Assembly: GCA_023460795.1 (NCBI GenBank)
Contig: JAEWPC010000051.1
Location: forward strand, 1 to 51,730
Reading direction: 5' to 3'
Source of the DNA: Bacillota bacterium
Lineage (GTDB): Bacteria > Bacillota > Bacilli > Paenibacillales > Paenibacillaceae
DNA length: 51,730 bases
The notes beneath the pieces were generated by a model. It did not search any database, was not told where the DNA came from, and saw nothing but the letters and a program-made list of their open reading frames with translations. The position numbers and the translations under genes were made by a program. Every line of letters starts with the position of its first letter. Position 1 is the first letter of the stretch. Positions 26,086 to 35,030 of this stretch are shown here, one piece after another.

Positions 26086-27147
26086 TTATTGCGTGAAATG
26101 CTGTAGTCTTTCTCTTGCCGGCTCGTAGCCGTAAGAGTCGGACAATGCGTAGTATTCCTTCGCTCGAGCCTCATTCCCGATCGACTCGTAGAACACCGCA
26201 AGATTGTACGCTGCTAAATAGGTCGAACAGCCAATCACGATTTCTTTCACGCCTGCGCGGCCAAGCTCCAAGCACTTCAGATAGCTGTTCTCGATGTTAC
26301 CGATGACTGAAAAATCTTGCGTGTCGATGGCGTACTCGAGCAGGAACTGTGCGATAGAGAAAGCGAAGTCGGGGGACTTCTCGAGCCATTCAACTTCGTT
26401 GCCCGCGAGTTCGAGGGCTGCATCGTATTGTTTGCGTTTGGTGTATATTTCGAGCAATTCAATGATCGTCTCTAAAGCGAACGGAGGCTTAGTACCTTGA
26501 AGAAGCTCATAGGCTTTCTGTGTATATTGCTGTGCGAGGTCGTATTCGTCAGCTCCACGGTATTGCTTACCGAGCTGGAAATTCAAATAAGCGTCATCAG
26601 GCTCCTCTTCTAACGCCTTCAATAATAACGGAATGTTGCGAGCTCCCTTATCCGTCTGAAAATATCCATCGTGCATCAATTTCAATCCGGTTATGACCGT
26701 AGGCATCAGCGGCATCAATTGCTCATGAATGCGTCCTTCGAATCTCGCGCCTCGAGGAAATAGCCGTGCCATATAATCGGTAGAGTGAAGCGTCTGACCA
26801 TCTTGCTCGTATTTCGATATGATTTCGATTAGGCCGGCACGTTTCACATTCGACTTCGTGAATTGCTTAATCGCTGCGGAGAAATCCTCTTCGAAATACT
26901 GATCCGCATCAAGAACGAGCACCCAATCTCCGGTTACATGCTCTAACGAATAGTTGCGTGCAGCGGCGAAGTCATCGATCCATTCAAAATGATAGATTTT
27001 AGCTCCGTATTGCGCAGCGATTTCTACGGTTTGATCCGACGATCCCGTATCCACGACTACGATTTCATCAACTAGATGCGCGGCACTCTTGAGGCAGCGA
27101 TCCAAGTATTTCTCTTCGTTCTTAACGATCATGGCTAGCGAGATCAT
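26086..27147 (-). CDS. GT2 glycosyltransferase with TPR-type tail
   Basis: 353-residue cytoplasmic protein. A GT-A glycosyltransferase 2 domain (about 1-200) starts MISLAMIVKNEEKYL, with VVVDTGSSDQT and the metal-binding DxD in VLDADQYF. The rest is helical repeats of TPR character (LNFQLGKQYRGADEYDLAQQY). The ATG at 27147 follows AAAGGGGAA by nine bases; the frame opens at 27171. Close in layout to the + strand protein at 37463-39409. In firmicutes such TPR-GT2 proteins are often encoded beside flagellin genes and may glycosylate flagellin directly; acceptor here is inferred. Confidence 0.85.
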   Translation of the reverse strand: MISLAMIVKNEEKYLDRCLKSAAHLVDEIVVVDTGSSDQTVEIAAQYGAKIYHFEWIDDFAAARNYSLEHVTGDWVLVLDADQYFEEDFSAAIKQFTKSNVKRAGLIEIISKYEQDGQTLHSTDYMARLFPRGARFEGRIHEQLMPLMPTVITGLKLMHDGYFQTDKGARNIPLLLKALEEEPDDAYLNFQLGKQYRGADEYDLAQQYTQKAYELLQGTKPPFALETIIELLEIYTKRKQYDAALELAGNEVEWLEKSPDFAFSIAQFLLEYAIDTQDFSVIGNIENSYLKCLELGRAGVKEIVIGCSTYLAAYNLAVFYESIGNEARAKEYYALSDSYGYEPARERLQHFTQ

Positions 27148-27197
27148 CGTTGTATTCCCCTTTGCTCGCATGTGAGTACCTCAATAGAATACAACAA

Positions 27198-27222
27198 AAC
27201 CCCGGAGGATGTCTCCGAGGTT
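27198..27222 (-). terminator. Terminator after the cold-shock gene
   Basis: On the minus strand AACCTCGGAG, ACAT loop, CCTCCGGGGTT and then TTGTTG. The stem is GC-rich with a short U-rich tail, 70 bases past the csp stop. It separates csp from the glycosyltransferase at 26086-27147, whose own promoter I do not see. Confidence 0.75.
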
Positions 27223-27292
27223 AAGTGGATAGTAATGGAAGTTACCTTTAGACGCTGTCATTATTTATATGCGGCGTCTATGCGCCGGTCAA

Positions 27293-27490
27293 TTATACTT
27301 TGATAACGTTAGCTGCTTGAGGACCGCGAGCGCCTTGTACGATGTCGAACTCTACGCTTTGGCCTTCTTCAAGAGCCTTGTAACCGTCCATTTGAATTGC
27401 GGAGAAGTGAACGAATACGTCTCCACCTTGTTCTGTCTCGATGAAGCCATAACCCTTCTCTGCGTTGAACCATTTAACTTTTCCTTGCAT
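27293..27490 (-). CDS. Cold-shock protein, CspA/CspB type
   Basis: Single-stranded nucleic acid chaperone, 65 residues, one OB-fold. RNP1 KGYGFIE (residues 12-18) and RNP2 VFVHF (25-29) are intact. A consensus-like promoter and a leader of about 60 bases precede it; a terminator follows, so it is probably monocistronic. Cold-shock genes are often found as strays near mobile or surface-sugar blocks; no direct tie to glycosylation is visible. Confidence 0.96.
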   Translation of the reverse strand: MQGKVKWFNAEKGYGFIETEQGGDVFVHFSAIQMDGYKALEEGQSVEFDIVQGARGPQAANVIKV

Positions 27491-27557
27491 CTACTAAACA
27501 TTCCCTTCATCTTCAAATGACGTTAGACATAGGCTATTCGGCCTGTTCCACAATCCG

Positions 27558-27587
27558 AATATAACATCAGGGAAAGTTTGGTGTCAA
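27558..27587 (-). promoter_or_regulatory. Cold-shock gene promoter
   Basis: On the minus strand a perfect TTGACA (27582-27587), an 18-base spacer and TATATT (27558-27563). Strong SigA-type promoter; the transcript would start near 27551 and carry a leader of about 60 bases. Confidence 0.75.
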
Positions 27588-27633
27588 CAGTTTTTTGAAA
27601 GCGGATACATGGGGTAATATTCTATTCAATAAT

Positions 27634-28923
27634 TTAGCGGCCGATTGGAAAATACATCAATCCAGCTTTCTTTACATTTTCAAGATCGTAGATGTTACGC
27701 CCATCAATAATAACAGGATTTTCCATGACTTCAGCCACTTGTTCCAAATTAATTTGACTAAATATCTCCCACTCCGTCAGGAGACAAACTGCGTCACATC
27801 CGGAGACTGCTTCTAATGCGTCTTCGCAACTTATTAAACTAGGATGCTCCAGATAACGGCAGAAATTATTCATGGCTACAGGATCATAAATCCTAACAAT
27901 TGATCCCGAATCAAGCAGTCTCGCCACAATTTCCAGGGAGGGAGCCTCCCGGACATCGTCGGTTCCAGGCTTGAAGGCTAATCCCCATATTGCAATCTTC
28001 TTTCCTTCCAAATATCCAAGCGCTTGCTCAAGCTTCCGAATAATCTCCCACCGCTGCATTTGATTGACCTCAACCACCGATTTCAGAAGTTTGAAGTCAT
28101 ATTCTACGTTGCCAGCAATTTGTATCAAAGCTTTGGTGTCCTTTGGAAAACATGAGCCTCCATATCCGATTCCCGCTTTCAAAAAGGATGGGCCAATTCG
28201 ACTATCTAATCCCATACCACGTGCTACCTCTTTTACATCGGCGCCTACTTTCTCGCAAATATTAGCTATTTCATTTATGAATGAGATTTTTGTTGCCAAA
28301 AAAGCATTCGACGCGTATTTAATCATTTCCGCGCTGTATATATCCGTTAACATGATCCGATCACTTAATGGGCGGTGAAGTTCAAGCATGATGGCCGATG
28401 CTCGCTGAGAGTCCGATCCTATGATAATGCGATCAGGGTGTAATGTATCGTTTACAGCCGACCCTTCACGCAGAAACTCCGGAACGGATACAACGTCAAA
28501 CGGATGGTTAGAGCTATTCGTCATCCACTGCTTGACCTTAGCGTTCGTCCCTACTGGAACGGTGCTCTTTATGCCAACCACTAAATATCCATTCATCGCT
28601 AAGGCCACTTGTCGCACAGCATTTTCCACGAAGCTAAGATCGGCTTCACCAGACGACAGCGAAGGCGTTCCAACTGCTATGATCACAATATCTGCATCAT
28701 GAATTCCTTCCGCCAGTTCAGTAGTAAAGCGTAATTTGCCTGCATTCATATTTACTTGCATTAAGTCTTTTAGGCCTGGTTCGAAAATCGGGACCTCGCC
28801 GCTTGAGAGCACGGCAATTTTTTCCGAATCGTAATCGACGCATGTTACCTGATTTCCGATTTCCGCATAGCAAACGCCTGAAACCAAACCGACGTAACCC
28901 GTACCGATCATAGTAATCTTCAA
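27634..28923 (-). CDS. UDP-glucose 6-dehydrogenase
   Basis: Oxidises UDP-glucose to UDP-glucuronate with two NAD+. 429 residues: N-terminal GTGYVGL nucleotide motif, SVPEFLREGSA segment, the catalytic cysteine loop GIGYGGSCFPKDT, and a C-terminal UDP-binding Rossmann half (WGLAFKPGTDDVREAPS). I choose TTG 28923 as start: GGGAG lies eight bases upstream and the protein then begins MKITMIGTGYVGL as in relatives; a GTG at 28932 is the alternative. Related to TuaD/Ugd. UDP-glucuronate could feed the glycans of this block or a teichuronic-type polymer. No clear terminator before csp. Confidence 0.93.
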   Translation of the reverse strand: MKITMIGTGYVGLVSGVCYAEIGNQVTCVDYDSEKIAVLSSGEVPIFEPGLKDLMQVNMNAGKLRFTTELAEGIHDADIVIIAVGTPSLSSGEADLSFVENAVRQVALAMNGYLVVGIKSTVPVGTNAKVKQWMTNSSNHPFDVVSVPEFLREGSAVNDTLHPDRIIIGSDSQRASAIMLELHRPLSDRIMLTDIYSAEMIKYASNAFLATKISFINEIANICEKVGADVKEVARGMGLDSRIGPSFLKAGIGYGGSCFPKDTKALIQIAGNVEYDFKLLKSVVEVNQMQRWEIIRKLEQALGYLEGKKIAIWGLAFKPGTDDVREAPSLEIVARLLDSGSIVRIYDPVAMNNFCRYLEHPSLISCEDALEAVSGCDAVCLLTEWEIFSQINLEQVAEVMENPVIIDGRNIYDLENVKKAGLMYFPIGR

Positions 28924-29008
28924 GCACTTCACTCCCGGGATATTGGTAAGTCAGATACTAAATCTCCTGTATTTATCGGAAGACATAGGGACAGTTATTA
29001 GGAATATT

Positions 29009-29038
29009 ATTATAGGTGCCGATAATTAATAGTATAAT
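29009..29038. promoter_or_regulatory. Divergent promoter region between ugd-like gene and acyltransferase
   Basis: Two perfect TATAAT hexamers face apart: minus strand at 29009-29014 (toward the UDP-glucose dehydrogenase) and plus strand at 29033-29038 (toward the acyltransferase). The -35 regions are poor on both sides (for example TTATAG on +), so only the -10 elements are supported. Confidence 0.4.
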
Positions 29039-29112
29039 AGTTTATAAACGGTTTTAACATTCCGCAAATTATCAAAGTGACGGAGTATCCGATTCTAAGG
29101 GGAGAAAATTCG

Positions 29113-29619
29113 GTGAAACTAATAAACAAACTAAAACGTACAATTCGTAGGAAATATTGGACTCGTAAAGTATCCCGCAGAGCAGCACAAGTTGGAAGCG
29201 GATTAACCGTTAACTATAAATCGAACGTTAACAGCAACACCTTCTTGGGAAACAATGTAAATTTTAATGGGATGAGAATTGGCGGTAGAGGAAAGATCGT
29301 AATCGGAAATAACTTCCACTCTGGCGAAGATTGTTTAATGCTAACGGATGTCCACAACTATGACCACGGAAAAGCCATTCCTTATGACGATACTTACATT
29401 GTAAAAAACATCTATATAGAAGATAACGTATGGTTGGGGAGCCGGGTGATTGTCTTGGGTGGAGTGACAATTGGGGAAGGAGCAATCATACAAGCGGGCA
29501 GTGTCGTCGTTTCAGATATACCCAAATATGCAATTTATGGAGGGCATCCGGCAAGGTTCATAAAAAGCAGAGACATAGAGCATTACGAGACCTTAAAAGC
29601 ACAAAAAAAATTTCATTAG
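29113..29619 (+). CDS. Left-handed beta-helix (hexapeptide) O-acyltransferase
   Basis: 168-residue acetyl- or acyltransferase of the LbH/CatB-like family. Hexapeptide repeats fill most of it (IGGRGKIVIGNN, VWLGSRVIVLGGVTIGEGAIIQAG) and it ends YAIYGGHPARFIKSRD, typical of sugar O-acetyltransferases; the likely active histidine is in DVHNYDH. The frame opens at a GTG at 29077 with no ribosome site; GTG 29113 has AAGGGGAG eight bases upstream and is chosen. One of only two + strand genes in the block. It probably trims a sugar made by its neighbours; substrate unknown. Confidence 0.85.
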   Translation: MKLINKLKRTIRRKYWTRKVSRRAAQVGSGLTVNYKSNVNSNTFLGNNVNFNGMRIGGRGKIVIGNNFHSGEDCLMLTDVHNYDHGKAIPYDDTYIVKNIYIEDNVWLGSRVIVLGGVTIGEGAIIQAGSVVVSDIPKYAIYGGHPARFIKSRDIEHYETLKAQKKFH

Positions 29620-29662
29620 TTCAAATAAAAGCAGCCTTTGCAAGTTGCTGCTTTTATTTGAA
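29620..29662. terminator. Bidirectional terminator between convergent genes
   Basis: TTCAAATAAAAGCAGC (29620-29635) and GCTGCTTTTATTTGAA (29647-29662) pair perfectly over 16 bases around an 11-base loop. Both strands end in a T-rich stretch, so it can stop the acyltransferase (+) and the Maf-like gene operon (-). Confidence 0.92.
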
Positions 29663-29705
29663 CGTTGACAATTCAAATCCATCGTAGCAGTCATGCGTTA
29701 ATTAC

Positions 29706-31148
29706 TTATTCCGTCGAATCGATTTGACGACTTGCTAAAGCTGGGATGTAAGATGGTGCCAATGAACGATAGGTGATTCCCCGCCTTTCACCATATATAA
29801 GCAGTTCCTCCATGAGTCGATAATGCCGTTCGCAATATGCACGAGGATCATGCTCACGGAAAAACGAGGCATGTGCCGTGTAAACTTCATCTTCGACATC
29901 AACGGGAGCAGATTTACTATGTTCCCATTCTCGATCTTCCGTGATTGGAATCCCATCACAACCTAGGATATAAACAGATTTGGCTAATGCTGAAGCCGCG
30001 GTCAATCCAAGCCTTGTCATTACGTTATAGGTTTGCTTAACCGTGAAAGATTGAACAGACGGGATATTAAATGTAGAACTCGTTACCGGTATCCCTATCA
30101 ACTGTTCTTTGATTTCTGGGTAATATGCCAGTAACAGCGGTACATAGTACTCAGGGACAATGCAATACCTTTGTTTGTTTTCCAAAAAAGCTAGTAAACT
30201 TGTTCTAAATTCTTCTCCAAGTCTGGTATAGCTTACCCACAAAGGATCCGAAAATACAAAGATGTCTGCCCCGATTTTTTCGATTAAATCCGGATTCTTA
30301 ATGATCGAGTTGCAAATTATTTTTATAGATGGCTTAAATTCCATATCCCATGCTTGCTCAAGCGAGGGGCCTGTTCCAAAAACATAGGCAATATCGATAT
30401 TTTTAAATCGATCCTTGAGGCTCTCGAAATTCACGATCGATTGAGACAGAAATTGTTTCTTCTTTTTATTGTCGAGCGTTCGATAAAACAAATTAGAATA
30501 AATAACGGCTTCAGGCGTGTCTACGTACTCCGGATCTACGCAAGCCGTCTTTGCCTTATTTGCCTTTAAACTATTATCCCCTAATCGATCCTTGTTCCAC
30601 ACAAGGATGAGATCGCATTCCTTTAACTGTTGCCGCCATTCATCCTCGAGTACGGAATGTTGCCGAATAAATAGATTTAAATCGGATCTATTCGGCAAAT
30701 ACCAATCGAATCTCCGCTCCAAGTCGTTGCGAACATGATCGTCTTCGATCTCAGGATAGACGACAATATGCTTTACGGTTCCACGATAAAGTGGATAATA
30801 CACTGCGTTACTTCCCGTCTCGACAGCCATTGGCGTCACGATCTTAGAGGATTCGATTCCAAGTTCCTGTAGCGTATCCACAATCGATTGGTTGTCCAGA
30901 TAAGCTGCAACAACATATACCCATTGTTGTTTATCAGGAAGTTCCTGTAATTGTTGAAGGCTCAACAGCGGCTTCCCTCTGAATTCCTTTGCTTCCGATG
31001 GATACGTGTTAACGAAAAAAGCGATTTTGTCTTCCGCCCCCATCGCTTCGATCTGATCCATGTATTGGTTTGCTACATTACCCGTTCCGTATAGGACCAG
31101 GGATTCGGAGCTATTGAAAGCTTCGATTGGAAGCTTGAACTGTGCCAT
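29706..31148 (-). CDS. Divergent Maf/DUF115-like protein, candidate flagellin nonulosonate transferase
   Basis: 480 residues, no signal or membrane segment. N-terminal Rossmann-like part (about 15-110) begins LVLYGTGNVANQ. The centre has IAYVFGTGPSLEQAW (254-268), then ICNSIIKNPDL (278-288) and GADIFVFSDP (293-302). This GxGPSL / N / D-P pattern resembles the DUF115 domain of Maf flagellin glycosyltransferases. Later comes VYILGCDGIPI. Maf proteins attach CMP-Pse or CMP-Leg to flagellin, so it would fit as user of the 18.4-24.8 kb operon's product. It is the last gene of the licD operon. The assignment rests on motif resemblance only. Confidence 0.6.
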   Translation of the reverse strand: MAQFKLPIEAFNSSESLVLYGTGNVANQYMDQIEAMGAEDKIAFFVNTYPSEAKEFRGKPLLSLQQLQELPDKQQWVYVVAAYLDNQSIVDTLQELGIESSKIVTPMAVETGSNAVYYPLYRGTVKHIVVYPEIEDDHVRNDLERRFDWYLPNRSDLNLFIRQHSVLEDEWRQQLKECDLILVWNKDRLGDNSLKANKAKTACVDPEYVDTPEAVIYSNLFYRTLDNKKKKQFLSQSIVNFESLKDRFKNIDIAYVFGTGPSLEQAWDMEFKPSIKIICNSIIKNPDLIEKIGADIFVFSDPLWVSYTRLGEEFRTSLLAFLENKQRYCIVPEYYVPLLLAYYPEIKEQLIGIPVTSSTFNIPSVQSFTVKQTYNVMTRLGLTAASALAKSVYILGCDGIPITEDREWEHSKSAPVDVEDEVYTAHASFFREHDPRAYCERHYRLMEELLIYGERRGITYRSLAPSYIPALASRQIDSTE

Positions 31149-31178
31149 ATTTGGGCTCCCCTTTAAATCTCTTCTAAT

Positions 31179-32510
31179 TCATAATATACACTCATCCATA
31201 CGTAACCCCAAACGAAGATAGCCGTCCACATCAATCAATTTAATCTCTCGGCCGGATTTGCGGATAACTTCGTGGATTTGCTTGCTGTACTGATTATTGG
31301 TTACGATTACAGCATTCACTTGAGCGCTCGCGCTTACGAAAGACTGTATCTCAAGTCCGTCAACTAACAAACCCGCCTTGGTTTTATCTTCGTCGATAAT
31401 GCACTGCAAATCGAGGTTGTTTTCGCGGCAAGCTTCATAGAAAGCCTTTCCGAATTGCCCGTAACCCCATAATCCGTAGATATAACCTGAGCGCTTTAAA
31501 TAATCAAATAAGTCTTGGATATTTAACGAAGCAGCCGGTTCGTATTCCTTATACTCACCATTCCTAAAGTATAAGTAACGATTATACTCGTACTTGCTGA
31601 TGAAGTCTGCTTCCCGACACCCCATCATTCCCATTTTAATGATACCTTCATTATAAATAAGATCGTACATATCCCTTTTCATTCCGTTTTGTGCCTTATC
31701 GTATATGAAGTAGAAAATTTCAACCAAGCGTGAGTAAAAACTCCGTTGATACCGTTCAAACGCACCCGCTTCAACTAAGGTTTCCCGTATGGCGGCAAAC
31801 GCCTCTAGCGAGCATAACGGATTACGATGAACGGTGCTCGTGATTTGATTGGGAAGGTTGCTCCTGTAAAAGTACAACGGCTTGTCCGTATCTATGAAAA
31901 TTATTTTATTCGCTTTCGTTAAGATCGTATAACCGAAATAGGTATCGTTGGAGTTGGGCAAATCCTGAAATTCGACTCCGCTCTCAATCACGAACGTTCT
32001 TTTGTACAATTTATTCCAGGGTACGCAATGGATTAATTGAAACGCTTGATCGTTAAACTGCTCAACATTAAAACTATTGCTGCCGATTCTCCTCGCGAAA
32101 TAAAGAGGGAACGACATTTGAATCGTGCTTTTCGTTATTTGATTAACCTTCGCGCAATCATAAGTACCCAAGTCCGCGTCGTATTCCGCGCATTTTTGAT
32201 ATGCGATCTCCAGCATCTGAGGGTCGCAGTAATCATCCGAGTCCAAGATGGCAAGATACTCTCCGCTTGCACGGTTCAATCCGCGGTTCCTTGACTTGGC
32301 TGCCCCTTGCTTGGTCTCATTGTTCATAATAATAATTCGAGTATCGTTAGCTGCATATTCCTTTAAAATATCCAACGATTTGTCTGAAGAGCAATCGTTA
32401 ACGCATATAATTTCGATGTCTTTCAACGTTTGACCGACAATGCTGTCCAGACAATCTCTCAAATAAGGCTCCACATTATGAACGGGCATAATAACCGACA
32501 CTTTTATCAT
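31179..32510 (-). CDS. GT2 glycosyltransferase with C-terminal Rossmann-like domain
   Basis: 443 residues. GT-A domain (about 1-240) starts VSVIMPVHNVEPYLRDCLDSI with metal-binding LDSDD. The last ~100 residues (from YIYGLWGYGQFGKAFYEAC) form a small Rossmann-like unit with a GxGxxG pattern, similar in style to the N-terminus of the Maf-like protein encoded next door. Such tails occur on several surface-glycan transferases; their ligand is unclear. Gap of 34 bases from the preceding GT2 gene; same operon. Donor and acceptor unknown. Confidence 0.85.
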   Translation of the reverse strand: MIKVSVIMPVHNVEPYLRDCLDSIVGQTLKDIEIICVNDCSSDKSLDILKEYAANDTRIIIMNNETKQGAAKSRNRGLNRASGEYLAILDSDDYCDPQMLEIAYQKCAEYDADLGTYDCAKVNQITKSTIQMSFPLYFARRIGSNSFNVEQFNDQAFQLIHCVPWNKLYKRTFVIESGVEFQDLPNSNDTYFGYTILTKANKIIFIDTDKPLYFYRSNLPNQITSTVHRNPLCSLEAFAAIRETLVEAGAFERYQRSFYSRLVEIFYFIYDKAQNGMKRDMYDLIYNEGIIKMGMMGCREADFISKYEYNRYLYFRNGEYKEYEPAASLNIQDLFDYLKRSGYIYGLWGYGQFGKAFYEACRENNLDLQCIIDEDKTKAGLLVDGLEIQSFVSASAQVNAVIVTNNQYSKQIHEVIRKSGREIKLIDVDGYLRLGLRMDECIL

Positions 32511-32544
32511 TTAAATAACCTCAAATGAAACGTATTTAATATCG

Positions 32545-33507
32545 TTATAGGCGAACCTTCAACAATGAGTCGATTCTTGAAATTCGATCGGGATATTCTC
32601 GATTCGTATCCATGTATTCAGCTAGGTACCGTCTCATTTCCTGTTGCAGAAGCTCCAAATTAGCCGAATCGTTATTTTCGATCGCGATTTCGGTGATTAG
32701 ACTTGCATGATATGCATAAAAGCGTTTCACCCAGATACTGATGTCCGGGTTGATGTTATGAACTGCAAGCCGCTCTATAACAGCCGCGTACGCCTTTAAA
32801 CTTCCCATTCGTTTGGAGATATTCTTGGAGTGAAACGCCGAGGACGCACGCTGATAATAATGATAGTACGGCTGTTCCAAATACACCGCGCTTTCAGCCC
32901 TCAATGCACATTCCGTAAAGATCAATACATCACCTCCGACCTCCATCTCTTCGACTAAACGAAGATGATATCCGCCGTCATGGGTCGAGGTAAAGAATTT
33001 AGAATTAAATAGCTTATTGCAGAGGTATGCACCAAATCCCGGATATACGTCCCTCATATAGGTGTATGTCAAGATTTGCTCTCTGTTTAGTTTACCTTTC
33101 GGGACCGGCTTTTTATTTCTAAATGGCGTGCTGTCTACGTCCGTATCCCTATACAATCCAGTACAGACGATATCCGCCCCTTCGACCTCCATTGCATCAC
33201 AAGCCGCACGATAGAAGTCTAGTTCCACCCAATCGTCAGGGTCGATAACGCCTACATAATCACCGGTAATTCGATCGAGCCCCGCGTTTAACGCTGCCGG
33301 GTTGCCTCTATTGTTCTGATGAACTACCATTATCCTGGAATCCTTGCTGGCATAGTCGTCACATATTGCCCCCGATTCATCCGTTGAACCGTCATTGATA
33401 CAGATGATTTCGAGGTTAGCATATGACTGACGGACTACGCTGTCCAGACACTTACGAATGTATGGTTCTACATTATAAACGGGAATAAGGATCGAGATTT
33501 TTTTCAT
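32545..33507 (-). CDS. GT2 glycosyltransferase
   Basis: 320 residues, cytoplasmic. Family 2 inverting glycosyltransferase starting ISILIPVYNVEPYIRKCLDSV, with INDGSTDES and the DxD-type VIDPDDWVE; C-terminal ~110 residues are helical. Related in its first 100 residues to the 31179-32510 protein, so the pair may be an old duplication. Lies between the CDP-glycerol-transferase-like gene and the second GT2 gene with gaps of 24 and 34 bases. Confidence 0.88.
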   Translation of the reverse strand: MKKISILIPVYNVEPYIRKCLDSVVRQSYANLEIICINDGSTDESGAICDDYASKDSRIMVVHQNNRGNPAALNAGLDRITGDYVGVIDPDDWVELDFYRAACDAMEVEGADIVCTGLYRDTDVDSTPFRNKKPVPKGKLNREQILTYTYMRDVYPGFGAYLCNKLFNSKFFTSTHDGGYHLRLVEEMEVGGDVLIFTECALRAESAVYLEQPYYHYYQRASSAFHSKNISKRMGSLKAYAAVIERLAVHNINPDISIWVKRFYAYHASLITEIAIENNDSANLELLQQEMRRYLAEYMDTNREYPDRISRIDSLLKVRL

Positions 33508-33531
33508 ATAACGGCCCGCCTCTATGCATCC

Positions 33532-34998
33532 TTATTTATTCAGAACGTGTTCCTTAATCATCTGATAAACCTTTGCTCCGCTCGACCCATCCGTATTGAC
33601 GTATACTTTTTCCGCAAGACCTTTACGATTTGCAGCCAACGCATCGAAACCTGTCGCGAACTTCTTTACGAGTTCGAACCACGGCTCTACGGGATTAAAC
33701 GCATAATAAAATGCATTGTCAGGAATCAATGACCCTTTAGGCATAGACTCTCCCCAGAAGAGGACTTTCTTTTCCGTCAACAAGTATGAGCGTAACAGCG
33801 AGCCCACATTGGAAATAATAACATCCGCAGCCTTCAATGCAGGAAGATAATCTGCCGTCTCATCCAGAATAATATGGCTATATAGAGGATCACCGCTTCT
33901 TATTGAGTTTGTTAATTGAAGATAATACTCTAATAAGCTTGGCGTATATTTCATAATGGATATTTGAGTAAGCGGATGAGGGCGCCAAATAACAATGCTG
34001 TTCGGATCGATCCTTGGAATACTAAAGAAATCTATTAAGGCTTCCAACCGCGGAAATAAGTTACTTGCAAACATAAGTGTAGGTGTGTTCATTAAATAAA
34101 CGGTTTTGCCTTTGATCCTATCCATCCATTCCGCAGGATAGGTGATATCGTTGTTCATTGCTTTAACCAATGCGTCGAATTTAGGAGAACCAAGCACGAG
34201 CAACTTATCCTTCGGAACGCCACTACGTAGCGCCTCTTGCTTTAACCATTCATTAACTAAAATCACTTTATCTACGTTTTTAATACTAGGAATACCGTAA
34301 GACAGGTTGATATCGTTATCGGCCGTAGGTACAAAAGAGGACACATGATAAGGGACATAGACAAGCATATCTGTATACTTCTTCAGATTAGTGGTGAAAA
34401 AGTGCTCATGAACTCGTGTAATCGTATTATATTCATCGTAAATATTATGTACGAAAATAACGTCCGGTTGCTCAGCCTCCAGACTGTAATCGTTATAGTG
34501 GGTGACAGGAATATTGCTAGGGAACAACTCGCCTTCATAAGTAGGAATAGCTTTATCTTGCGCCAACTGATAGTAAGGAATCGGTACGACGCGAGCTACG
34601 CAATTTGGGTCTTTCGCAGCTGCTTCATATACTGACTCCAAACTATCCCACATGGATGCCTTGTAGGGGAAGAAGACCACATTGAGTTTTGGCGTGATTT
34701 CGTTCCTCAGGGTTGCTTGGAGATCCTTCACTTGTTTGTCTAGATGTTTAGTAGATATATCGTTAATACCTGATGGGTCCGAATAAAAATTCTTAAACAC
34801 CATTTGTAAGTCTAGTATCTTTTCGTTCGTTCTTACCGGAGGGATCTCTTCCTTATCCAATTGTGCGGCAATAGCCTCTAGCGCCGCTAAGCAATCCGAA
34901 ATTGCGCTTCGCCGATCGCTAAGTTTGCTCAGCTCCCCAGTCATTTCAGAGACGGTATTCAATAGTTCGTGTATTCTTTTTTTCATGCTAAGAAACAT
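33532..34998 (-). CDS. CDP-glycerol glycerophosphotransferase-like protein
   Basis: 488 residues. An N-terminal coiled coil (about 1-60) and a linker precede a GT-B-like domain (about 105-485) of the TagB/TagF (CDP-glycerol transferase) type: VVFFPYKASMWDSLESVY, DVIFVHNIYDEYN, YVPYHVSSF, a late IVIWRPHPLT, and DVIISNVGSLLRSYLL. It lacks the membrane-targeting N-terminus of true teichoic acid polymerases. With the cytidylyltransferase fusion and LicD-type protein upstream, it could transfer an alditol phosphate onto a glycan. The ATG follows AAGGGGC. Confidence 0.75.
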   Translation of the reverse strand: MFLSMKKRIHELLNTVSEMTGELSKLSDRRSAISDCLAALEAIAAQLDKEEIPPVRTNEKILDLQMVFKNFYSDPSGINDISTKHLDKQVKDLQATLRNEITPKLNVVFFPYKASMWDSLESVYEAAAKDPNCVARVVPIPYYQLAQDKAIPTYEGELFPSNIPVTHYNDYSLEAEQPDVIFVHNIYDEYNTITRVHEHFFTTNLKKYTDMLVYVPYHVSSFVPTADNDINLSYGIPSIKNVDKVILVNEWLKQEALRSGVPKDKLLVLGSPKFDALVKAMNNDITYPAEWMDRIKGKTVYLMNTPTLMFASNLFPRLEALIDFFSIPRIDPNSIVIWRPHPLTQISIMKYTPSLLEYYLQLTNSIRSGDPLYSHIILDETADYLPALKAADVIISNVGSLLRSYLLTEKKVLFWGESMPKGSLIPDNAFYYAFNPVEPWFELVKKFATGFDALAANRKGLAEKVYVNTDGSSGAKVYQMIKEHVLNK

Positions 34999-35030
34999 CT
35001 TGAGCAGCCCCTTTTGCTGTAATACAATCT

